Shown: positions 27,293-35,728 of the stretch, one piece after another | Position numbering within the stretch: position 1 is the stretch's first letter | Layout: each line of letters begins with the position of its first letter | DNA from: Prolixibacteraceae bacterium | Lineage (GTDB): Bacteria; Bacteroidota; Bacteroidia; Bacteroidales; Prolixibacteraceae | NCBI GenBank assembly: GCA_027858715.1 | Contig: JAQICD010000075.1 | Span: forward strand, 1 to 52,776 | Direction: 5' to 3' | DNA length: 52,776 nucleotides | Translations under genes and position numbers: made by a program | The notes under the pieces: generated by a model | Seen by the model: the letters and a program-made list of their open reading frames with translations, nothing else | Database searches by the model: none | What the model was told of the DNA's origin: nothing

Positions 27293-28837
27293 ATGATGAA
27301 AAAAACATTATTTATTACAACTTTAAAAGCACTGTTAATCTTTGCGTTGTTGCCGGGTGCAGTAGCACAGCAACCATCAAACGTGCTCGATCAAAACATT
27401 TCACTTTATGTTGAAAACGAACCACTTGAATCGGTAATCGAAAAAATATGCGAACAGTTTAACCTCGATTACGACTACAATTCGAAACTGATAAAAGGCA
27501 AGCGGATTAATCTAAGCATTTCGAATAAATCGGTGCGCGAAGTGTTGGACAAACTGATGGAAGATTATTTTCTAATTTTTGAAATAGAAAACAACCTTTT
27601 GGTTGTACGCGATTATGTGCCAATGTCGAAGAGTATTGATTTTAAAGAGATGTACAGCAAATCAAATACCGGTTTTTTGTTCGATAACACAAAAACAAAA
27701 ACAAAAATTATTGATTTTAAACTGATCAGCAACCTGATAATCATACCGATTAGTATTAACAATTCCGATACCATGAATTTTATTCTCGATACCGGGGTAA
27801 AGGAACCAATTATTACAGAACTAACCCTTGTTGAAGAACTTGACCTTAATTATTTGCATCCTGTAAAAATAAATGGACTTGGAAGCGAAAACGATATACA
27901 GGCATACCAATCTGGAGACAACACCATTACCCTGCCCGGACTTACAGCACGTCATGTTAAACTAAATGTAATACTCGACGAGTCGTTTCAGATATCACAA
28001 ATATTGGGAATGCCTGTTCATGGCTTAGTCGGGTTTGACCTTTTTAGGCATTACATTGTTGAAATTGATTACCAGCGTGAAAAAATTGAACTTACTAAAC
28101 CACAGTTTTTCAAATATAAACCACGGCGAAACGATATTGTGCTACCCATAAAAATGGTACGCAACAAACCTATAATACAGTCCGAAATAGTACAGGACAA
28201 CGGCGAGATAGTACCTGTGAAGTTACTGGTTGATACAGGTGCAAGCGATGCCCTTTGGCTTATAACCGAAACCGATTCGTCGATTGTGTTGCCCGAAAAA
28301 AATCTATTTACCTATCTTGGTGCAGGTTTGGGAGGCGATTTGTACGGACACAAAGGCAGGCTAAGTTCTTTGTGGCTCGGTGGTAAACCCATTTCGAGCC
28401 CCATTGCATCGTATCCGCAATCTCATTTTATTAACCAGATAATCAAATCGGAAAAACGAAACGGAACGCTTGGCGGCGAAATTTTGCGCAGATTTACAGT
28501 TACCATCGATTACTATAACAACCGCCTCATTCTCGACCCGAACAGCAACTTTAAAAACAAGTTCAATTACAATATGAGCGGGCTCGAAGTTATTAACCCT
28601 GTACCGGGTGTACCTGTTTTTACCGTAAGCAATGTAATTGAAGAATCGCCTGCATGGGAAGCAGGTGTTAGGGAAAATGACCAGATACTAAGGATTAATT
28701 TTATGAATCATAATAGCTTGACACTAAACGATATTAACCTGGAATTGAGGCAAAAGGATAACAAAAAAATCAGGCTGACCCTTTTGCGAAACGGTGAAGA
28801 GTTTAAAACCGAATTCAGGCTGAAAGAAATAATATGA
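27293..28837 (+). CDS. STN domain - retropepsin-like aspartyl protease - PDZ protein
   Basis: 514-residue exported protein. Signal peptide about 1-25 (cleavage after GAVA). Residues about 36-106 look like an STN (secretin/TonB short N-terminal) domain: ISLYVENEPLESVIEKICEQ, then INLSISNKSVREVLDKLM. Two retropepsin-type lobes follow, each with an active-site triplet: D166-T-G in FILDTG and D314-T-G in LLVDTG. A PDZ domain ends the protein (about 428-512, VSNVIEESPAWEAGVRENDQ). It is probably a periplasmic or surface peptidase. It lies 12 bases after FecR and its stop overlaps the next start (ATGA). STN is normally the signalling part of TonB-dependent transducers; joining it to a protease is unusual. 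Proteolytic targets are unknown. Confidence 0.82.
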   Translation: MMKKTLFITTLKALLIFALLPGAVAQQPSNVLDQNISLYVENEPLESVIEKICEQFNLDYDYNSKLIKGKRINLSISNKSVREVLDKLMEDYFLIFEIENNLLVVRDYVPMSKSIDFKEMYSKSNTGFLFDNTKTKTKIIDFKLISNLIIIPISINNSDTMNFILDTGVKEPIITELTLVEELDLNYLHPVKINGLGSENDIQAYQSGDNTITLPGLTARHVKLNVILDESFQISQILGMPVHGLVGFDLFRHYIVEIDYQREKIELTKPQFFKYKPRRNDIVLPIKMVRNKPIIQSEIVQDNGEIVPVKLLVDTGASDALWLITETDSSIVLPEKNLFTYLGAGLGGDLYGHKGRLSSLWLGGKPISSPIASYPQSHFINQIIKSEKRNGTLGGEILRRFTVTIDYYNNRLILDPNSNFKNKFNYNMSGLEVINPVPGVPVFTVSNVIEESPAWEAGVRENDQILRINFMNHNSLTLNDINLELRQKDNKKIRLTLLRNGEEFKTEFRLKEII

Positions 28838-30354
28838 GAAAACATTTCATTTCAATTTTCTTCGTTTTATGTTTCACGGCATCGGGTTCGTATGCCGGCG
28901 AAGAAATTTTAATGCATTATGTTTCTATAAAAGCCGATTCTATTACCAAAGCCGATTTACTCGACACCTTAAGTGCAAGGTATAATATTCATTTTTCATA
29001 CAATCCGGAACTACTGAAAGCAAACAAAAGGGTAAGCATCAACATTGAAAATATGCCACTCTATTATGTGCTAAACGGATTAATACCCGATGAAATTATG
29101 GCCATCCGATCGGTAAATACCCAGGTAATTTTTTATCCTACACAAAAACAACCACCTGAAAGTAAAACGAACAAATACATAACGATAAGTGGAAAAATTG
29201 TAGAAGAAGAAAGGGAATTACCGGTACCTTACTGCAACATAACCATTGTTGGAAAAGCTTTGGGTACAATGTCTAATAACAACGGACGATTTTCGGTTCT
29301 TATTCCCGATAGCCTGGTTAACGATACGCTGGCCTTCTCGTGCATGGGTTACCAAATTGAATATTTGCCCATGGCGCAAGCCCAATTAGCGACGGTAACT
29401 GTTTATTTGAAACCACGCACTTATAATCTGAAAACCATCGATATTGTAAGGTACGAGCCTGAAAAAATATTTGCTGGGTTTGATAAAAATTTTGACGATA
29501 ATTACGAATCAGAATATACCCTGTTTTCGGCTTTTTACCGCGAGCTAACAACCGAAAACGATAAATATACAAATATATCGGAAGCCGTTCTGAAAATTAT
29601 GAAAGCTCCGTATAAATCTGATTTTCGCGACGATTTGGTGAAATTTATAAAAGGCAGAAAGGGTACCGGAATATCTCCCGTGAGCGATATCAGGTTCACC
29701 CTAATGGGTGGCCCGTACTACATAACAAAGCTTGATGTGGTTAAAAACAACGAAAGTTTTATGAAAGCAGAAAACCGTCATCTTTACAATTATAAATACG
29801 AAAGTACAATGCTGGTTAATAATCGCAAAACTGCCGTTGTGAGTTTTTCACCTGTTTACAGTTTGCGCGACATACTTTTTGAGGGTACACTTTATTTTGA
29901 TGTTGAAACCTGGGGTATTTCAAGGGTTGAGTTTAATTACACCCGGCAAGGTTTGCGCGAAGCACGTCACACCTTAATCCAGAAAAAGCCGCAACACGTT
30001 AGAGTGATACCCGAAAAACTTGAATATGTTGTTCAATATAAATATCTGGACGGAAAATGGTATCTTCAATCCGCTAGAAGTTTTTTTGATATTCAGATTA
30101 ACAACCGTGAAACCCGTGAAAAAACGAAGTTTAAAAGTACTTCAGAAATATTGACAACTGGCATTGAAAAAGGAAATTATGAAAAAATTTCGCGACATGA
30201 AATATTTAGACGACACGAAATATTTACCGATAAAATTTCGACATACGACCCTTCGTTTTGGGATAAATATAATGTAGTTGAACCCGAAGAAGATCTTACA
30301 AATGCATTGAAAAATTTCAACGAACAAAACCTTGTGGTTACATATACCTATTAA
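28834..30354 (+). CDS. STN and carboxypeptidase-regulatory-like domain protein
   Basis: 506-residue exported protein. Signal peptide about 1-21 (ASGSYA). A probable STN domain spans about 28-102 (ITKADLLDTLSARYNIHFSYNPELL, then VSINIENMPLYYVLNGL). A CarboxypepD_reg-like beta-sandwich spans about 116-195 (ITISGKIVEEERELPVPYCNITIVG, NGRFSVLIP). The C-terminal 300 residues, from ESEYTLFSAFYREL onward, resemble a region found in Bacteroidota regulatory-domain proteins of unknown function. There is no plug or barrel, although STN + regulatory domain is how a SusC-type transducer begins. Its start overlaps the previous stop by 4 bases, so it is translationally coupled. Confidence 0.8.
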   Translation: MRKHFISIFFVLCFTASGSYAGEEILMHYVSIKADSITKADLLDTLSARYNIHFSYNPELLKANKRVSINIENMPLYYVLNGLIPDEIMAIRSVNTQVIFYPTQKQPPESKTNKYITISGKIVEEERELPVPYCNITIVGKALGTMSNNNGRFSVLIPDSLVNDTLAFSCMGYQIEYLPMAQAQLATVTVYLKPRTYNLKTIDIVRYEPEKIFAGFDKNFDDNYESEYTLFSAFYRELTTENDKYTNISEAVLKIMKAPYKSDFRDDLVKFIKGRKGTGISPVSDIRFTLMGGPYYITKLDVVKNNESFMKAENRHLYNYKYESTMLVNNRKTAVVSFSPVYSLRDILFEGTLYFDVETWGISRVEFNYTRQGLREARHTLIQKKPQHVRVIPEKLEYVVQYKYLDGKWYLQSARSFFDIQINNRETREKTKFKSTSEILTTGIEKGNYEKISRHEIFRRHEIFTDKISTYDPSFWDKYNVVEPEEDLTNALKNFNEQNLVVTYTY

Positions 30355-30373
30355 AAAAATAAAATTTCAACGA

Positions 30374-32899
30374 ATGAAAGCAATAATACCCGTACTTATA
30401 TTAATCCTGTTAAGCTACATAAAACCTGCCGCTCAAACTCCTGTTGATTCGATGTTTGCCCGACTCGAAAATTATAAACATGAGCATCAACATATTAAAA
30501 CACTTTTACTAACTGATAAAGATATTTATGCACCAGGAGAAAAAATATGGTACAAAATATCATTGCACAATATCTTAACTGAATCATTAGCCGATAATCA
30601 AGTGCTTATTGTTATGCTTAAAACCGACCAGGGTGAAGTTGTAATTGACCAAAAACTGGTAACCGGTTCTGATAACAATTCTCAAGGCAGTCTTACCATT
30701 CCATCATGGACACCTGAAGGGAATGCCTATTTGTTAGCTTACACATCCGAGGCATTAAGCATGAACGGATCAGCCTTATCGGCACTAAAACCTATTTTTA
30801 TAAACCGGCTCGAACGAAACGATTTTGTTATTGGAGCCCAGCTCAGTAAAAAACTACATAAGCCGGGTGAAAAAGTAAACCTTTCGGTAAATGTTAAACC
30901 CGTAACAAACTCATCGCGCAAGGAACGTATTTCTATTACTTTGTTCGATGGCAATAAGGAAATATTCACCGACAAACAACGGGTTGAAACAGAACAGAAC
31001 ACCGTTTTCACATATCAAATTCCTAACGAAATCAACCGTGGGCTTTACTTTGTTGTTGAAACAATTGGACGTGGAAGTTTTTCAACCAAAGTACGTGTGC
31101 CAACAACTGCCGATAAAATAAGCATGCATTTTTATCCCGAAGGCAGCAATATTATATCAAATCTCCAACAGCGAATTGTTTACCGCGCCTTCGATACTTA
31201 CGGATTACCGGTTGAAGTTGAAGGCAGCATTTACGACCAAACCGGACACCAAACCGGGCTGGCTAAACTGCTGAAAAACAACATGGGGCTTATCAGTCTT
31301 ATGCCTTCAGCTCAAAATACCTATCATCTTAAAATTGAATCGGCATACGGAAAAGGACAGCAAATAACATTGCCCCGGCCTCAAATTAACACCAGTGCTA
31401 TTCATCTTGTAAAATCTGATGAAGAACACATTCGTATTGATGTGTTGTCAAACGGTAGCATCATTGAAAACGAATTAATATTAATGGCGGTTCAACGAGG
31501 AACAGTGGTATTGGATAACAGTTTTATTGCCGATTCAAAAAACAGTTTCCAGCTTGCGGCTCAATCGCTGCCCCGCGGCATTATCAGTTTTCTGGTGTAT
31601 TCACCTGAAAATGGAATAATATCTGAACGATTGATTTATAACGGATTATCAGTTCCGGCAGATAATATCGACATAACTGTTTCGAATGGCACTCCATTAG
31701 CGATCAGTGAATTCGACCTTACCGTAAAAATTGATACCACTAATTTACCTGGCGAAGAGTATTACGTTGATATAAAAGTAGTTGATAAACAAAATATAAT
31801 TGACAAAGCACAAAAAAAGGATTTTGATTTTCTGAAATTTCCGTTGTTCGATTACCCTCCCCAAAATGTGCTTACACAATATGTTACTAACATTGAACTT
31901 ATTGGAAACGAGTTCCCGTATTTTTCATACCAAAAAATATTTAATGGAATTGAAAAAGCAAAAAGTAGCGAAAAAGGAATTGGGGGTACTGTACTTAACA
32001 AAGAAGGAGAACCGGTACCTAATGCCAATGTGATACTGAAGCATCCGCAGTATCCGTCGCCTTATACGGTGCAAACCGATTCAAGCGGCCGCTTTACTTT
32101 CGGGGGTGTTTCACGCTCAGACGAAATGGTAATAAAAGCAGTGACCGACAACGGGAAAAAAGAGCATTCGATAGTTTTTGAACCGGGATTTAACGAAGCC
32201 ATTGAAGATATATATCTGAAAAAACTTTTTCAGCGGAGTGTGTTGTATCATCCCGATACTTATGAGTATAACGAACAAAACAAAGGATTACTGGCAAGCA
32301 TTGGAACCGAAACCAAAAATAAACGACCGACACAACCATCGCCGGCAGAAAGGATGTTGAAGTCGGGTTCATCAATTCTCGAAGTTATAAAAATGATGAA
32401 GCCTTTTGATATTGTGAATAACCAGATTGTGTTTTTCGGGTCACAAAACTCGCTTAATTTTCAGCAAGGCGCTTTAATTGTAATCGACGGACAAAAAGCC
32501 GGTACCGGCATAGATGTGCTGAGTCAACTATCGCCAGCCAATGTTTCATCTATAAATATAAGCACCAGCCCCATCGACATACAGCGTTACACCGGGTTAA
32601 ATAGTGTGGGCATTATCGAAATAAATACATTTGGAGCTAAAAGTATTGACAAAACAGATAAAGAAACGGAGAATACAGCTTCTACATTCAGCTATGATAA
32701 CTTCACCAGCGAAACATGGCCGTATCAAACCACCCTTTTGTGGATGCCTAATGCAATATTTGGAGAAAATGGAGTACTTAAAACAACTGTAAGAACCAGT
32801 AAAATTGAATCGGAATTTGTAATTGATGTAACGTTGACAACCGAAACCGGCATTCGGTTTAAGAAGCAACTTTCAATAAAAGTGGGTGAGCTGAATTAG
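30374..32899 (+). CDS. Macroglobulin-like protein with TonB-receptor plug domain but no barrel
   Basis: 841-residue exported protein. The frame is open from 30332, but the ATG at 30374 starts a proper signal peptide (MKAIIPVLILILLSYIKPAAQ), so that start is chosen. Residues about 40-130 resemble an MG2 alpha-2-macroglobulin domain (LLLTDKDIYAPGEKIWYKI, GSLTIPSWTPEGNAYLLAYT). More beta-sandwich domains follow. A CarboxypepD_reg-like domain lies about 535-620 and a TonB-receptor plug-like domain about 663-755 (GALIVIDGQKAG, LSQLSPANVSSINI, GIIEINTFG). About 85 residues follow, far too few for a 22-strand barrel. It closes the sigma/FecR operon, 19 bases after the previous gene. Homologues without barrels exist in Bacteroidota, but their role is not established to my knowledge. 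Confidence 0.78.
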   Translation: MKAIIPVLILILLSYIKPAAQTPVDSMFARLENYKHEHQHIKTLLLTDKDIYAPGEKIWYKISLHNILTESLADNQVLIVMLKTDQGEVVIDQKLVTGSDNNSQGSLTIPSWTPEGNAYLLAYTSEALSMNGSALSALKPIFINRLERNDFVIGAQLSKKLHKPGEKVNLSVNVKPVTNSSRKERISITLFDGNKEIFTDKQRVETEQNTVFTYQIPNEINRGLYFVVETIGRGSFSTKVRVPTTADKISMHFYPEGSNIISNLQQRIVYRAFDTYGLPVEVEGSIYDQTGHQTGLAKLLKNNMGLISLMPSAQNTYHLKIESAYGKGQQITLPRPQINTSAIHLVKSDEEHIRIDVLSNGSIIENELILMAVQRGTVVLDNSFIADSKNSFQLAAQSLPRGIISFLVYSPENGIISERLIYNGLSVPADNIDITVSNGTPLAISEFDLTVKIDTTNLPGEEYYVDIKVVDKQNIIDKAQKKDFDFLKFPLFDYPPQNVLTQYVTNIELIGNEFPYFSYQKIFNGIEKAKSSEKGIGGTVLNKEGEPVPNANVILKHPQYPSPYTVQTDSSGRFTFGGVSRSDEMVIKAVTDNGKKEHSIVFEPGFNEAIEDIYLKKLFQRSVLYHPDTYEYNEQNKGLLASIGTETKNKRPTQPSPAERMLKSGSSILEVIKMMKPFDIVNNQIVFFGSQNSLNFQQGALIVIDGQKAGTGIDVLSQLSPANVSSINISTSPIDIQRYTGLNSVGIIEINTFGAKSIDKTDKETENTASTFSYDNFTSETWPYQTTLLWMPNAIFGENGVLKTTVRTSKIESEFVIDVTLTTETGIRFKKQLSIKVGELN

Positions 32900-33838
32900 T
32901 TACCCCAGTTTTCCCCTTTTAATCATATACGATTGCAGTACATGCCTGAAATTATCGTTGATGTCAGCTTCGATTACATCGATGTGGTACTGGGCACAGC
33001 GTAGTTTCAAATCGTCGGTAGTTTCTTTCATCACGCGTGCATATTCGCGTTTTACCTCCTGGGGCTTTAGCTTAATTTGCTCGCCGGTTTCGAGGTCGAT
33101 AAAACGGTGCGGACGGTTCGAGTAGCTTAGCTCAGCCTCGTGTTGCTTGTCGGTTACGTGAAAAAGCACTACTTCGTGTTTGTTGTAACGCAGGTGTTGC
33201 AGAGCCTGGTAAATTTCGTTGGGGTTGGCCGATTCAATCATGTCAGAGAAAATAACCACCAGCGAACGTTTATGGATATTTTCGGCCACAAGATGCAGAA
33301 CTTCAACGGCATTGGTGCCTTTTTTTAAAGCAGCCTTGTCGGGCTTAAGGAGCTTGCTTAGCTCGCTGTAGAGCAAATCGAGATGCACTGATGAGAGTCT
33401 CGGATCGGCATGGAAGTCAATTTTGTCGGAAAAAAGGGTTAAGCCCGATGCATCGCGTTGGCGGCGCAGCATGTACATAATCGCTGCTGTGCAATACACC
33501 GAAAATGCCAACTTGTTCATTTGTGCCTTGTCGCCTTTTTTATAAGGAAACAACATCGAAGAAGAGGTGTCGATTACGAACTGGCAACGGAGGTTTGTTT
33601 CTTCTTCGAACTGCTTAACGTACAGGCGTTCGGAACGGCCATACAGTTTCCAGTCGATGTTTCGTGTCGATTCACCTTCGTTATACTGGCGGTGTTCAGA
33701 GAATTCGACAGAGAAACCGTGAAAAGGACTTCGGTGCAAACCGGTGATGAAGCCTTCAACGACTTCTTTCGCAATAATGTCGAGGTTGTCAAAATCCTGA
33801 AACTCTTCTAAGTTATGTAAGTTGGTAATGTATTCCAT
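32900..33838 (-). CDS. DUF58 family protein (VWA-like)
   Basis: 312-residue cytoplasmic-looking protein of the DUF58 family, with the typical GFSVEFSEHRQYNEGES and RNIDWKLYGRSERLYVKQFEEE. These lead into a von Willebrand A-like domain with the metal-site motif DTSSS at 90-94. DUF58 genes usually sit beside a MoxR-type ATPase and VWA membrane proteins; none is seen here, which is odd. It is the last gene of a minus-strand run behind dGTPase and the broken CAP gene and abuts the end of the plug-domain gene by one base. Function unknown. Confidence 0.87.
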   Translation of the reverse strand: MEYITNLHNLEEFQDFDNLDIIAKEVVEGFITGLHRSPFHGFSVEFSEHRQYNEGESTRNIDWKLYGRSERLYVKQFEEETNLRCQFVIDTSSSMLFPYKKGDKAQMNKLAFSVYCTAAIMYMLRRQRDASGLTLFSDKIDFHADPRLSSVHLDLLYSELSKLLKPDKAALKKGTNAVEVLHLVAENIHKRSLVVIFSDMIESANPNEIYQALQHLRYNKHEVVLFHVTDKQHEAELSYSNRPHRFIDLETGEQIKLKPQEVKREYARVMKETTDDLKLRCAQYHIDVIEADINDNFRHVLQSYMIKRGKLG

Positions 33839-33889
33839 TGGTTCAAAAATAATATTTTATAATTGAGCAGCAGCCCGTTTTACCTAAAA

Positions 33890-34313
33890 TTACTCCGAAT
33901 CGGCTTGTTCGCCAAACCATACAATGGAGTATCCGTCGCCCATAGCAGAGCCAATCGCTTTCCAGCCAGGATTTTCCCATTCGTTCGCACTTAAAATCAT
34001 GTTGTTATGTGCCGGAGAATTTTGCCATAACTCAAGAGCTTCGATTGCTGTAATTCCGGTGCTGCGGTAGGCTACAATTTCATATCCGTAACCGGTATAG
34101 GTAGTAAGCTCGGCCGGTTTGTTCCACATGCATTGCGCTTGCGCATGGTCGTTGGTATAGCAGCAGTCTGTCCAGTCGCCATTTTCGGACCAGCTGTGTA
34201 AATTACACGTTTCGTTATTTGAATAGTGATTCATTAGGGGCTGGTTCTTCTTTTTTACAGCCTGCAAAGGCGAGCATTGCCAAAATGCCAAAAAACACAA
34301 TTCTCTTCATCAT
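33890..34313 (-). pseudogene. Truncated, frameshifted CAP/SCP-domain lipoprotein
   Basis: Two frames together resemble one gene. ATG at 34313 or 34310 opens a lipoprotein signal peptide (MKRIVFFGILAMLAFAGC, then KKEEPAPNE) that stops at 34215. In another frame, without a good start (a TTG at 34300), the sequence from about 34230 to 33890 encodes the second half of a CAP domain: CNLHSWSENGDWTDCCYT, MWNKPAELT, ALELWQNSPAHNNMI, WKAIG and a final YSIVWFGEQAD. Intact relatives, as I recall them, have about 60 more residues between the lipid cysteine and CNLHSW. The simplest reading is an internal deletion that also shifted the frame. A sequencing error alone would not restore the missing N-terminal half of the domain. 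Confidence 0.68.
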
Positions 34314-34327
34314 CTCATCAGTTTTAA

Positions 34328-35659
34328 TCAGATACCCGGAATGCTAATGCCGGTAATTTTACGGTATAAATCAAGTGCATATACGTCGGTCATGCCCGAT
34401 ACAAAATCGACTACCGATTGTATTTTTGAATATTTATCGTCCGAATCGGCTAAAAATTGCCTGGGGAAAAGGCTCATTAATTTCTTGTTGTATTTATTGT
34501 TTGTTAATACAGCATTTACAAAATGGTCGGTAATGGTGCTGATAACTTTGTAACCGGCCAGCTCAATTTCAACAACCGACGAATCGGAATAAATGCGTTG
34601 TACCGAAACTTTAACCACATGTTGCATGGCGTTGTGCGATGTTTCTGGAATATGGTCGATTAACGAACCCTTAAAATTTCCATCCATTATTTCGGTGTAG
34701 TTGTTGATAAAAACCTGCACACAGTCGAAAATAAGCTTGTTAATAACGCCGGCCCTTAGGTAGGCAATTTGCTCATTCGGGTCAGAAACCTCGGTAAATG
34801 TTTGTTCGATGCTCGAAAGTGTAGATGCATCGATTTCAGGGTGATAAAAGTTCAGGTAAAGTTCTTTTGTTTCGTTATACGAAAGAATTTTCAGTTTGTG
34901 GGCATCTTCTACATCCATAATCTGGTAGCAAATATCGTCGGCTGCTTCAACCAGGTAAACCAGCGGGTGACGGGCAAATTTTATTCCTTCGCTACCAATG
35001 CGTTTCAAACCCAGTTCGTCGGCAATATGCGCAAATGTTTCTTTTTCGCTCTGAAAAAAGCCGAATTTTGCTTTTGGCGCCAATACCGATTCATACGGAT
35101 ATTTAACAATTGATGCCAGCATAGTATAAGTTAAAGCAAAACCACCTACCCGACGACCGCGTAACTGGTGGCTCAAAACCCTGAAAGCATTTGCGTTTCC
35201 ATCGAAAAGAACGAGGTCTTTCCATTGTGCTTCGCTTAATCCTTTTTTAAGTGTCTGCCCGTCGCCGGTTTCGAAATACGCTTTGATGGCATCTTCGCCC
35301 GAGTGTCCAAATGGCGGATTGCCCATATCGTGTGCCAGACAGGCAGCAGCTACCACTGAGCCTATTTCGCCAAGTAGCGGATGATTTTCGCCCTTTTTTT
35401 CAAGCTCCACACTGATGATGTTGCCCAGCGAACGGCCAACACTGGCCACCTCAAGGCTGTGGGTTAATCGGTTATGCACAAAGATGCTTCCCGGCAATGG
35501 AAAAACCTGTGTTTTGTTTTGCAGGCGGCGAAAAGGAGACGAAAAAATCAGTCGGTCGTAATCGCGCTGAAACTGTGTTCGTGCATCGGGTGTCAGTTTT
35601 CCCGAAGTGGTCTTGCCCAGTCGTTTTATCGATAAAAGTTGATTCCAATCCATGCTCAT
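34328..35659 (-). CDS. dgt: Deoxyguanosinetriphosphate triphosphohydrolase (dGTPase)
   Basis: HD-superfamily enzyme that hydrolyses dGTP (and in some species other dNTPs) to nucleoside and triphosphate. N-terminal signatures are RDYDRLIFSSPFRRLQNKTQVFPL and HNRLTHSLEVASVGRSLG. The metal site is AHDMGNPPFGHSGEDAI, and YLVEAADDICY supplies a further acidic ligand. The frame is open from 35674; I place the start at the methionine at 35659 (MSMDWNQLL), although 35662 or 35653 are possible. About 443 residues, normal for the dGTPase group. The CAP pseudogene follows after 14 bases, and a GH2 gene lies 54+ bases upstream on the same strand. Confidence 0.93.
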   Translation of the reverse strand: MSMDWNQLLSIKRLGKTTSGKLTPDARTQFQRDYDRLIFSSPFRRLQNKTQVFPLPGSIFVHNRLTHSLEVASVGRSLGNIISVELEKKGENHPLLGEIGSVVAAACLAHDMGNPPFGHSGEDAIKAYFETGDGQTLKKGLSEAQWKDLVLFDGNANAFRVLSHQLRGRRVGGFALTYTMLASIVKYPYESVLAPKAKFGFFQSEKETFAHIADELGLKRIGSEGIKFARHPLVYLVEAADDICYQIMDVEDAHKLKILSYNETKELYLNFYHPEIDASTLSSIEQTFTEVSDPNEQIAYLRAGVINKLIFDCVQVFINNYTEIMDGNFKGSLIDHIPETSHNAMQHVVKVSVQRIYSDSSVVEIELAGYKVISTITDHFVNAVLTNNKYNKKLMSLFPRQFLADSDDKYSKIQSVVDFVSGMTDVYALDLYRKITGISIPGI

Positions 35660-35728
35660 CATAATGAATACCACGCAAAGGTAGTAATAAGTTTATGAGT
35701 TGATGAACAGCTACCGGTTTGTATAAGT

